Assembly: GCA_036725605.1 (NCBI GenBank)
Contig: DAIMDW010000062.1
Location: 1 to 9,752, forward strand
Source of the DNA: CALBTQ01 sp036725605
Lineage (GTDB): Bacteria > Lernaellota > Lernaellaia > Lernaellales > Lernaellaceae
Direction: 5' to 3'
DNA: 9,752 bases
Under the pieces are notes generated by a model. It was not told where the DNA came from, searched no databases, and was given only the letters and a program-made list of their open reading frames with translations. Of the stretch, positions 1 to 6,212 are shown piece after piece; the first letter of the stretch is position 1; the number at the start of each line of letters is the position of its first letter. Position numbers and translations under genes: made by a program.

Positions 1-13
1 TGGGTTTGTCCTC

Positions 14-748
14 CTACTGAGCTTTCTTGTTGGTGTTGGCGGCGGGCTGCGCCGGACGTCCGAAGGCCTCCACGAATTTCCGGTAGTCGAGATCGATCAC
101 ATCGGGCAGGCGCCCCGTGCGGTCGCCCGCCTCATAGCCGGGATTCGGTTGCGTGCGGATGACGCGGCGGATGGTCTGCTTGCCGTCCTCGGAGCGGACA
201 ATGTCCTGATCGAAGAACAGGATCATGTCGGCCATGCCGAGAACCAGCTTGCGGGGTTTGTCGGGAAGCGACGGGACGACCTTGTGCATCGCGCCCGTGC
301 GCGTCTGGATTTCCTGGACCGTGGCGTGAGAGATCAGCACAAGGCCATAGGGCAGCATCGAGAGCTTCATCAGCACGCGGGCAAACTCGTTGAGGATCAG
401 CGCGTAGCCCTTGCCGTAAGCCAGGTCGCCCTCATGCTCGATCTTGTTCTTGGCGCAGATGTGGTTGCGGCAGAGCAGCCACAAGTTGTCGACGGTGTCG
501 ATGATGATGTTGCGGAAGCTGTGCTTGCCTTCGGCCAGTTCGCGGCAGGCTTCGAGAAAAGCGTCCCAGTCCGGCAGGTCGACTTTGAAAATCGACAGCG
601 CGTTGTGACCGGCCTCGGTCGCCAGAAAGACGGCGTCGGGGAATCCGGCGGCAAATGTGGTTTTGCCGATCTTGGGCATGCCGTAGCCGAAGATCGTGAA
701 CTCGGACAGTTCAGTCTTGGGTTTGGATTTTTCCTTGGGCAGAATCAT
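14..748 (-). CDS. RecA-fold ATPase, AAA_24/Sak4-like phage recombination protein
   Basis: This 244-aa protein is a P-loop ATPase of the phage nucleotide-binding (AAA_24) group, which includes the Sak4-like single-strand annealing recombinases. A Walker A motif is at residues 23-30 (GMPKIGKT). The acidic element ATEAGH is at 43-48, Walker B with hydrophobic strand IIID is at 81-84, and a sensor-like strand LVLISHAT is at 136-143. The tail is short and rich in Ala, Pro, Asn and Lys. Family members bind single-stranded DNA and help annealing or homologous recombination in phages. That role here is inferred from the fold and from the adjacent PD-(D/E)XK nuclease. The ATG follows the upstream stop by 12 bp, with AAGGAG as ribosome binding site. 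Its own TAG stop runs straight into GAGGA on the same strand, so another gene of the operon probably begins just left of the window. A generic ATPase with another phage role cannot be excluded. Confidence 0.82.
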   Translation of the reverse strand: MILPKEKSKPKTELSEFTIFGYGMPKIGKTTFAAGFPDAVFLATEAGHNALSIFKVDLPDWDAFLEACRELAEGKHSFRNIIIDTVDNLWLLCRNHICAKNKIEHEGDLAYGKGYALILNEFARVLMKLSMLPYGLVLISHATVQEIQTRTGAMHKVVPSLPDKPRKLVLGMADMILFFDQDIVRSEDGKQTIRRVIRTQPNPGYEAGDRTGRLPDVIDLDYRKFVEAFGRPAQPAANTNKKAQ

Positions 749-760
749 TGCGGTCTCCTT

Positions 761-1783
761 CTAAAAAACGGTCGCGTTGTCCGTTGTCGTGGCGTTGTCG
801 GTAAGTTCGGTGTGGGGCGGTTCGACGCGGTAGTGGTTGTCGCGGACCAGTGGCGAGAAGTCGCTGCGGCAAAGCGGGAAGTAAGCGCACGGCCTGCCGT
901 ACTGGAAGCACTGCGAAGTGTTCTGGTACCAGGTGTCGCGGCGGCGGGCGTCAAGGAAGTTCTGGGTCAGTTCCCAGAGTTCAGCCTGCAGGACGGCGAA
1001 GCGGTCGCGGGAGATGTACAGAATCTCCCGGTGGAACATTCCCGGCTCGTCGTATTTCGCCGCGAGGCGCGCCTGGAATTCGTCGTCCGTTTCCGGCATG
1101 CGGCGTTTGGCCGTGGTCTTCCCGGTCTTGGACTTGGCGATCAGTTCCGCGCGGCGGGTTTCGTATTCGGCCTCGGTCTCGCCCTTGGACTGCTGGAGCT
1201 TGGCCTTGACCAGGATGTTGTAGATGACGCCGTTGATACGGATGCCCAGCGCCTGCTCGACGTACCAGCAATAGAGGATGATCTGGAAATCGGTCCACAA
1301 CCGTTCGAGGTAACCGGAGTCGAGCAGCGACGCGGTCTTGTGCTCCAGGAGAAAATGCTCGTCGCCGATCCGGACGATGCCATCGACCTTGCCCGCCAGG
1401 GTGAAGCTGCGCGAGGTTGCGCCGGTCGCCGGATTGACGATCTCGCCCTCGAACTTCTTTTCCAGTTCGACTACGGCGAATTCCTCCTCCGGATACCGCG
1501 CGGCATATCCCCTCATAATCGCCGTCGCCAGGTTCCAGTCGCGCTGCTGGTCGTCGTCACCGGCGCGGTTGGGATACGAGCGGTCGATCAGGTCGAGCAC
1601 CTGGGCGAGGTCGCCGTGCCGGTGCCAGCACTCGAGGAACTGGTGGACCGCCGAGCCGAAGCGCAGGTTCGGATCGGATGTCAGCGACACGAGGAAATCG
1701 AGGTACCGCAGCTTGCACGCCATGCGGCAGTTGCGGAACAGACTCCACATCGAATAGGTGGAGGTCAGGCGCGGGTTGCTCAT
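761..1783 (-). CDS. PD-(D/E)XK nuclease, Cas4/RecB type with Fe-S cysteines
   Basis: This 340-aa protein has the layout of a RecB/Cas4-family nuclease. It shows a conserved FGSAVH block (residues 42-47, His47), the metal-binding GKVDG (131-135, Asp134), EHK as the E-x-K element (147-149) and a QxxxY-like helix (Gln167 to Tyr171). Cysteines at 19 and 23 near the N-terminus and at 292, 299 and 305 near the C-terminus (C-x6-C-x5-C) match the split arrangement that holds a 4Fe-4S cluster in Cas4 and AddB nucleases. Family members degrade or resect DNA ends, often with a recombinase, and the Sak4-like ATPase follows immediately. The start ATG overlaps the previous stop in an ATGA, a sign of translational coupling. 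No cas1 or cas2 gene or CRISPR array is visible, so a CRISPR role has no support. A charged insertion rich in Lys, Glu and Arg spans about 196-240. Confidence 0.85.
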   Translation of the reverse strand: MSNPRLTSTYSMWSLFRNCRMACKLRYLDFLVSLTSDPNLRFGSAVHQFLECWHRHGDLAQVLDLIDRSYPNRAGDDDQQRDWNLATAIMRGYAARYPEEEFAVVELEKKFEGEIVNPATGATSRSFTLAGKVDGIVRIGDEHFLLEHKTASLLDSGYLERLWTDFQIILYCWYVEQALGIRINGVIYNILVKAKLQQSKGETEAEYETRRAELIAKSKTGKTTAKRRMPETDDEFQARLAAKYDEPGMFHREILYISRDRFAVLQAELWELTQNFLDARRRDTWYQNTSQCFQYGRPCAYFPLCRSDFSPLVRDNHYRVEPPHTELTDNATTTDNATVF

Positions 1784-2235
1784 GATGCTTTTTCCTTTCG
1801 GGATTTACGGGAAGAGCGGCCCACGAGGCTCCGCTCCATGAAGGCGTCGACGGGAAGCGGTGTGCCGCTGGATGTGAATACGGGCTCCGGGAGAGCCTCG
1901 TCATCAATGACAATGTCGGTTGTGTGGATGGGAGCGAATTCCCTTTCCTGCTCCTTGCGCTCCAAGCCCCAGAACAGATCAACGCGCCGGAACTCGCCAT
2001 ACTTCAGGCTTTTGCAGGTCACCAGATCGGCGAAGAGAGTTTGTACTGATCGTTCATGACCGTTTCGCGTGGCGATCTTGATTTTGGTGGGCGACTGCTC
2101 GACCACTTCGTAGGTGCGGGACGGTTTCAAATCGCCTTTAACCGCATGAGCCCGGAAAAAATCGATGACGTACTGACGAGCAGCTTCCGCGTTCATCCGC
2201 CCGTGTCGTTTCTTTCTTGCGGTACGAATGGCCAT
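1780..2235 (-). CDS. Conserved-looking hypothetical protein, basic ends
   Basis: This 151-aa soluble protein belongs to no family I recognise. The N-terminus is strongly basic (AIRTARKKRHGR), followed by a likely helix (NAEAARQYVIDFFRAH) and a mixed beta region containing YEVVEQSPTKIKIATRNG. The C-terminal tail is rich in Ser, Arg and Lys. The basic ends and the position between recombination genes would suit a nucleic-acid binding role, but that is inference only. The open frame extends nine codons further upstream, to 2262. I chose the internal ATG at 2235 because GAGGAGGT lies about six bases before it and because it overlaps the preceding stop in TGATG. Its own end overlaps the nuclease start by 4 bp, so translation is probably coupled along the operon. 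Confidence 0.7.
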   Translation of the reverse strand: MAIRTARKKRHGRMNAEAARQYVIDFFRAHAVKGDLKPSRTYEVVEQSPTKIKIATRNGHERSVQTLFADLVTCKSLKYGEFRRVDLFWGLERKEQEREFAPIHTTDIVIDDEALPEPVFTSSGTPLPVDAFMERSLVGRSSRKSRKEKAS

Positions 2236-2447
2236 CACGAGACCTCCTCGCACACCAAACAATCCGGTGTTTTCAGGGGATCGCTTTGGCCCTGGTTCCG
2301 CTTTCCAGCTTTGGAGGGCGGCTGAACCACGGATCGCGCCAGACCGAGGGCAAGAAGCCGCACGAGATCATCGGCGCGACGTTTTACCTGCGACTCCGGT
2401 AGCGCGGTGTGGTAGATGCGGACTTCATTGATGTTCGTGGCTCCCAT
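2235..2447 (-). CDS. Small hypothetical protein, first gene of the minus-strand operon
   Basis: This is a 70-aa protein of unknown function with no membrane segment or signal peptide. The N-terminal half is probably helical (ESQVKRRADDLVRLLALGLAR). The second half is polar and basic and ends with a CLVC pair of cysteines. The frame is open back to 2489, but the ATG at 2447 has a strong GAGGAGG site a few bases upstream and is preferred. Its TGA shares one base with the next ATG. The tight coupling and good ribosome binding site support a real gene despite the short length. It would be the leading gene of the recombination operon, transcribed away from the repeat-containing region. Confidence 0.6.
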   Translation of the reverse strand: MGATNINEVRIYHTALPESQVKRRADDLVRLLALGLARSVVQPPSKAGKRNQGQSDPLKTPDCLVCEEVS

Positions 2448-2586
2448 CGATCCTCCTCGGTCAAATGAACCGAGGCGTCCTAAGGGCAAGAGGGATGCCA
2501 GCTGGAAGAGAAAGCGACTAACTATCTGTTTCTAAATGTGAATATGAATTTTTGTGGGGCGATGAGGCGTGCAGTTTTTGAAAAAG

Positions 2587-2763
2587 TGCAAAACGAAGCG
2601 GATTTGCTTTTTATTACAATAGGTTATGACAGTTATCCGGGCCGTTTTCCGCGAAAAGTGCAAAACGGAAAGGCCGATTTGCAAAACGGAATGGGCTGTT
2701 TGCAAAACGGAAAGGCCATTTTGCAAAATTTATAGAGTCATTTGCAAAACGGAATGCGGCCCG
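2587..2763. repeat. Iteron-like array: five 21-bp direct repeats plus one outlier
   Basis: The core TGCAAAACGGAA begins at 2659, 2680, 2701 and 2743, with a degenerate copy (TGCAAAATTTAT) at 2722. The spacing is exactly 21 bp each time. An extra copy, TGCAAAACGAAG, starts at 2587, out of phase by 72 bp. The second half of each unit is looser (AGGCCGATT, TGGGCTGTT, AGGCCATTT). A 21-bp period is two helical turns, so the sites face the same side of the helix. This is the geometry of replication iterons or of a cooperatively bound operator. No replication initiator gene is visible in the window, so the function is open. Because 21 is divisible by three, the array reads as seven-residue repeats in every frame, giving spurious ORFs. 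Confidence 0.85.
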
Positions 2764-2781
2764 ATCCTTCATGGTGCTTCA

Positions 2782-2809
2782 TCAAAACCCTTGATTTACG
2801 GGCTTTTGA
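2782..2809. other. Imperfect inverted repeat (possible hairpin)
   Basis: TCAAAACCC and GGGCTTTTGA flank a 9-base loop and pair over nine positions with one bulged C. It lies between the 21-bp repeats and the dyad before the recombinase. It lacks the long T run of a typical intrinsic terminator in either direction, so it could be a weak terminator, a protein site or part of a recombinase attachment site. I cannot choose between these. Confidence 0.35.
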
Positions 2810-2868
2810 CGACACGAACGGCTCGCCGTGCGTGGCACGCTCCTCGCAATAAAGAAAGCCTTGATGAT

Positions 2869-2900
2869 GTGTCCCGTCGAGGTAAGGGACACCTGGGACA
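2869..2900. promoter_or_regulatory. Operator-like dyad with third half-site upstream of recombinase
   Basis: GTGTCCC (2869-2875) and GGGACAC (2886-2892) form a perfect 7-bp inverted repeat with a 10-bp spacer. Two bases later GGGACA recurs (2895-2900). The set ends about a dozen bases before the recombinase AGGAGG, so it lies in the leader or promoter. The geometry suits a dimeric helix-turn-helix protein with an extra half-site. The XRE-like C-terminus of the recombinase itself is an attractive candidate binder, but this is inference. It could alternatively be part of a recombination site. Confidence 0.5.
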
Positions 2901-2921
2901 AACCTAAAACGAGGAGGTGTG

Positions 2922-5021
2922 ATGCTGGACAGCGATAGATTAGAAACCGGAACCGTGGTCGCCATATACTCCCGCGTGTCGACCGACATGCAGGTGCAAT
3001 CGGAGTCTCTAGCGATCCAGGAAAAGGTGCTACGCGAATACTGCGCCTTTCACCATCTGAAAATCCACGACCATTATTCCGACGCGGGGCTGTCTGGCGG
3101 CAATACCGAAAACCGTCCGGCCTTCAAGCGGATGATGGCCGACGCAACCGCAAAGAAATTCGGCGCGGTGGTCGTCACCAAGATCGACCGCATTAGCCGC
3201 AACCTGCGCGACCTGCTTCGTCTGCTCGACACACTGGAGGATCATTCCGTCGCCTTCATTTCAATCTCCCAGCGGTTCGATACTTCCAATCCCATGGGAA
3301 GATTGACTTTGAACGTGCTGGGGTCGTTTTCCCAGTTCGAGCGGGAGATGATCGCCGAGCGCGTCCGCGAGCACATGCTGGTGCGCGCCAGAGAGGGAAA
3401 ATGGAATGGCGGCGTGGTTCCTTATGGATACCAGGAACAGGAAGGGAAACTGGTGATCCGCGAGGACGAAGCCGAGCACGTCCGGAAGATGTTCGACCTC
3501 TACATCGAGCGACGCAGCATTCGATTCGTCACCCACTATTTGAACGCGCAGCAATCAAAGCCGCGCTATGCCGACCACTGGAGCGGCACCAGCGTCAGTC
3601 GCACCCTGTCGAATCCGACCTACTACGGCGCGCTGACCTACAACAAGCGCAAAGGAACAAGTTCCTCCTCGACGCCGCGCCCGAAAAAAGATTGGATCAT
3701 CGTCGAGGACGTCTGGCCGCCCATCATCTCCAAGGAAACATGGACCCAGGCGAACGACATCATGACCAATAAAACCGGCTTACACCATCGCAACAAGCGA
3801 TCCACCTACCTGCTCTCCGGTTTGATCAAATGCGGCCTCTGCGGAGGCAGCATGGCCGGTTACAACCATCCGAAAAAAGGTCGCGGCGGCGGAAACTGGT
3901 CCTACTACCGATGCTCATGGCGGCTTCAAAAAGGACCGGATGTTTGCTCCGGTCTCACCTTTGATCGCTGGCGCACCGAGCAGAAGGTCATAGAGGCGCT
4001 CGCCCAGTGGGCGACCGACCCGACGCCGGTGGTTCAGCAGGCGTTAAAGTTTATTGCCAACAAGGAGTTCATTCGCCAGCACCTCGACGACCAGGCACGT
4101 TCGCTCCACCGCCAGTTGGCCGAAGTGGAAAAAGCTTTGAAGCGGATCATGGATGCCTACCAGGACGGGTTGCTCGACCACGAAGAACTGAGCGCCCGTG
4201 CAAAGCCGCTCAACTCCGAAAAGCAGATACTGGTGAACGAGATCGAGAGGCTGCAGAAGGAAGCGGGGATCGATGGCGACCACACCCACGTCGACCTGGG
4301 GAAACTGAGACTGGCCTTTGTTAACTTCGCCAGCGTTTTCGGAGGGCTGCATATCGGGGAGCAGAAGGAAATGCTCGCCGCCGTCGTCAACAAGATCGTG
4401 GCAATGCCCGAGGGACGACTGGATGTCCATCTGGATTTCAATGTCATCCGGGAAGCGTTTGGCTTGAATGGTTTGCTTCCCACCTTGCCCAAGAATGGCG
4501 ACATGGTGGTTACCGTGAACACCAGCGAAGAAATCCACATGGTCAAGAAGTTTGCGGAGATGAGCACCTTCGGCGAACGGGTGGAATGGCTCCGGACGCG
4601 GCACAGGCTTACCAAGAAAGAACTGGCGCGCAACATCGGCGTCGACGAATGCACCATAGCCAACTGGGAGCGGCGGGGCATGCGGCCTCACATTCATGCG
4701 ACGAGGCGTCGTGTGGCCGAGTTTTTCGGTGTGAGCGTCGCCGAGTTGCTCGGCGTCGAGCCGGTGCCCAGTGACGCCCGACCGAAGTATAAATTGCTGA
4801 AGGTGCGCGAGTGTCTCGGCATGTCGCAACGCGAGATGGGCAAGCTGCTGGGGATGACCGAGGAGCAGTACCACTGGACTGAATTCGAAGGGAAGAAGGG
4901 AACTCGCCTTGGCCAGGACGATTTACAGAATCTGCTCGAACGCATCCCGGAAAAACATCGACCTGCTTTTGAAGGGATTATTGAAGCGAATGAAATGGAC
5001 CGAGACGCGGTTCACCAGTAG
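2922..5021 (+). CDS. Large serine recombinase with C-terminal tandem XRE-like HTH
   Basis: This protein of about 700 residues is a site-specific DNA integrase/recombinase of the large serine family. Positions here count from the GTG at 2919. The resolvase domain (about 12-155) has YSRVSTD with catalytic Ser21 and Arg19, then KIDRISR (88-94) with the conserved Asp90, Arg91 and Arg94. The recombinase domain follows (about 165-285). A zinc ribbon has C305, C308, C332 and C343, and a coiled coil spans about 385-450. The last 150 residues are unusual: a clear Cro/CI-like helix-turn-helix (about 550-612, with TKKELARNIG and ANWERRG) and a second, weaker one (about 622-675, with MSQREMGKLLG). I prefer ATG 2922 over GTG 2919 because AGGAGG (2912-2917) is too close to the GTG. 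The 3' end overlaps the opposing small gene by 10 bp. The core identity is certain, while the regulatory role of the tail is inferred. Confidence 0.95.
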   Translation: MLDSDRLETGTVVAIYSRVSTDMQVQSESLAIQEKVLREYCAFHHLKIHDHYSDAGLSGGNTENRPAFKRMMADATAKKFGAVVVTKIDRISRNLRDLLRLLDTLEDHSVAFISISQRFDTSNPMGRLTLNVLGSFSQFEREMIAERVREHMLVRAREGKWNGGVVPYGYQEQEGKLVIREDEAEHVRKMFDLYIERRSIRFVTHYLNAQQSKPRYADHWSGTSVSRTLSNPTYYGALTYNKRKGTSSSSTPRPKKDWIIVEDVWPPIISKETWTQANDIMTNKTGLHHRNKRSTYLLSGLIKCGLCGGSMAGYNHPKKGRGGGNWSYYRCSWRLQKGPDVCSGLTFDRWRTEQKVIEALAQWATDPTPVVQQALKFIANKEFIRQHLDDQARSLHRQLAEVEKALKRIMDAYQDGLLDHEELSARAKPLNSEKQILVNEIERLQKEAGIDGDHTHVDLGKLRLAFVNFASVFGGLHIGEQKEMLAAVVNKIVAMPEGRLDVHLDFNVIREAFGLNGLLPTLPKNGDMVVTVNTSEEIHMVKKFAEMSTFGERVEWLRTRHRLTKKELARNIGVDECTIANWERRGMRPHIHATRRRVAEFFGVSVAELLGVEPVPSDARPKYKLLKVRECLGMSQREMGKLLGMTEEQYHWTEFEGKKGTRLGQDDLQNLLERIPEKHRPAFEGIIEANEMDRDAVHQ

Positions 5022-5353
5022 GTTCCAATGTCTTCTTTCCACATGTCGTAGTCGTCAAGCTCCTCGTCCGTGACCGGAACCTGCTTTACAAACTCCACTG
5101 TCCATTTGCCGATGGCTTCGAACGACAAGGGTAGATGGCCGATGCCGGTTCCTTCGGGCCAACCGATACCGCCAACCGTAAGCTTTTCGATATCAATCTC
5201 GCTTGGTCGGTTCCGATATTTGTTGGCGAACAGACGGACGTGGACGCCGCCGTCGTCCACGGCGGTGACCTTGAAAACCCCATAGGAGCCGTCTTCACTC
5301 GGGTTCAGATAAATTCCCCCGACGACCCAATTCTGTGATTCATTTTTCTTCAT
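5012..5353 (-). CDS. Hypothetical protein, small acidic, convergent with the recombinase
   Basis: This is a 113-aa soluble acidic protein. It has a beta-rich body (VGGIYLNPSEDGSYGVFKVTAVDDGGVHVR in outline), a GIGHLPLS block, and an acidic C-terminus with ELDDYDMW. It resembles a widespread group of small unnamed bacterial proteins with a KV-AVDD-GVHVR / GHLPLS pattern that often sit beside unrelated genes. I know of no tested function. The open frame extends to 5467, but ATG 5353 has AGGAG about nine bases upstream and the extra 38 codons look non-coding (basic and low complexity). The stop lies inside the 3' end of the recombinase, so the two are convergent. It is transcribed divergently from lexA across about 200 bp. 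Whether it belongs to the mobile element or to the host is unclear. Confidence 0.75.
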   Translation of the reverse strand: MKKNESQNWVVGGIYLNPSEDGSYGVFKVTAVDDGGVHVRLFANKYRNRPSEIDIEKLTVGGIGWPEGTGIGHLPLSFEAIGKWTVEFVKQVPVTDEELDDYDMWKEDIGTYW

Positions 5354-5505
5354 CAACCGATCTCCTGGATTCCTGACTGAGCCTATCGCACTCAAGTACT
5401 GGAAGACAAACTCGATTTTACGGTTCGCACGTCTTTTGTTCCGACTGCTTCCGCCATTCGGCCCCACTTTTTTTCAAGGGACGGTCAAAAAAATTCATTT
5501 TTCAC

Positions 5506-5534
5506 TTGACGGCTAACTAATGTTAGCCTACCTT
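5506..5534 (+). promoter_or_regulatory. Predicted sigma-70-type promoter of lexA
   Basis: A -35 box TTGACG (5506-5511) and a -10-like TACCTT (5529-5534) are separated by exactly 17 bp. The lexA ribosome binding site AAAGGAG starts 12 bases after the -10. The -10 is only a moderate match, but the near-consensus -35, ideal spacing and palindrome in the spacer make this the likely promoter of the lexA-helicase unit. Confidence 0.6.
5511..5528. promoter_or_regulatory. Predicted LexA operator (SOS box), GGCTAAC-N4-GTTAGCC
   Basis: A perfect 7+7 bp palindrome with a TAAT centre fills the spacer of the lexA promoter, where binding would block RNA polymerase. LexA genes are normally autoregulated by such boxes. 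The core TAAC-N4-GTTA keeps the spacing of the Gram-positive GAAC-N4-GTTC box but with changed outer bases, and it is not the CTGT-N8-ACAG enterobacterial box. That LexA is the protein bound here is inferred from position. Confidence 0.65.
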
Positions 5535-5561
5535 GTACATCAGAACAAAGGAGACCGAAAA

Positions 5562-6164
5562 GTGGAAGCACCTTCCGCCATGCAAGAGAAAATTCTTCGG
5601 TATATCGAAGAATTCAGCGACAGACGCGGGATGCCGCCGACCGTCCGGGAAATCGGAGACAAGTTCGGGATCAAATCGTCGACGGTGTTCGCACATCTGA
5701 AGCGCATGGAAAGGAAGGGACTTTTGCGGCGCACCGGCGCGGCGCGTTCCATCGAAACAATTGGCAGACCGCTGGGTGAGAAAGGCATCCCGATCATCGG
5801 CCAGGTTCCGGCAGGCTCGCCGCTCCTGGCCGTGGAAAACATCGATGGCTACCTGCCGGTGGAACGGAAAGCTTATGGAGACTCGAAGGTGTTTGCTCTG
5901 AGGGTAACCGGCGAGAGTATGATCGAGGCCGGAATTCTCGATGGCGACACCGTGATTGTGCGCGAGCAACCGGACGCCGAAAACGGCTCCATCGTGGTTG
6001 CTCTGATGGATGACGAGGCGACTGTGAAACGTTTTTACCGCGAGGGCCGACTCATTCGGTTGCAGCCGGAAAACCGCTTGCTGGCTCCTTTGTTGATCGA
6101 TGCGGCACGTCAGGATATCCGGATCGTGGGAAGGGTTATAGGGGTTTTCCGCGATCTGGATTAA
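5562..6164 (+). CDS. lexA: LexA repressor, SOS-response transcriptional regulator
   Basis: This is a 200-aa LexA of normal length. LexA represses DNA-damage genes and cleaves itself when stimulated by RecA on single-stranded DNA. The N-terminal winged helix-turn-helix (about 7-67) includes MPPTVREIGDKFGIKSSTV and the typical HLKRMERKGLL. The cleavage bond is Ala84-Gly85 in VPAGSP, the catalytic serine is Ser119 in GESM, and the general base is Lys156 in ATVKRF. All are intact, so the repressor should be functional. The GTG at 5562 is preferred because AAAGGAG lies eight bases upstream. An ATG at 5580 and an in-frame ATG at 5520, inside the operator palindrome, are less likely. A predicted operator overlaps the promoter. 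The helicase gene follows by 48 bp and is probably co-transcribed. It may be the chromosomal lexA or an extra copy carried by an element. Confidence 0.95.
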   Translation: MEAPSAMQEKILRYIEEFSDRRGMPPTVREIGDKFGIKSSTVFAHLKRMERKGLLRRTGAARSIETIGRPLGEKGIPIIGQVPAGSPLLAVENIDGYLPVERKAYGDSKVFALRVTGESMIEAGILDGDTVIVREQPDAENGSIVVALMDDEATVKRFYREGRLIRLQPENRLLAPLLIDAARQDIRIVGRVIGVFRDLD

Positions 6165-6212
6165 TGCAATGCGGCGGGCGAGATCCCCTCTTTCTGCAAC
6201 GCCCAGGGGAAG

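Larger units (their letters stand above)
2448..2921. other. Divergent intergenic control region between operon and recombinase
   Basis: About 470 bp separate the minus-strand operon from the plus-strand recombinase. I see no convincing gene here. Small open frames exist on both strands, but they read through the 21-bp repeats and their translations are only the repeat in different phases. The region is more AT-rich than its surroundings at about 2525-2660. It holds the repeat array, an imperfect hairpin and the dyad before the recombinase start, each listed separately. No clear -35/-10 pair for either direction could be assigned with confidence. This is the most likely place for divergent promoters, and possibly for an attachment site or origin. 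Confidence 0.6.

Noticed and set aside
761..1783. Cas4-like nuclease as a sign of CRISPR adaptation
   Set aside because: No Cas1, Cas2 or CRISPR array is present. The 21-bp repeats lack unique spacers of usual size, and the neighbour is a phage-type recombinase ATPase.
149..2059. 636-codon open frame on the plus strand opposite the recombination operon
   Set aside because: It runs antisense to genes with clear Walker, PD-(D/E)XK and Fe-S motifs and good ribosome binding sites. Its translation is rich in Val, Asp, Arg and Gly without family features, as expected for a GC-rich shadow frame.
2830..2840. Perfect short palindrome GCGTG-G-CACGC
   Set aside because: Short and GC-rich, so easily due to chance. 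No promoter element or repeat copy supports it.
2532..2907. Small frames with seven-residue repeats (CKTERPI-like, LQNGKAD-like, SVLQIGL-like)
   Set aside because: They are translations of the 21-bp DNA repeats in different phases and strands. All phases stay open because the unit length is a multiple of three.
4044..4874. 276-codon minus-strand frame inside the recombinase
   Set aside because: Shadow of the coiled-coil and HTH part of the recombinase, with no ribosome binding site or recognisable domain.
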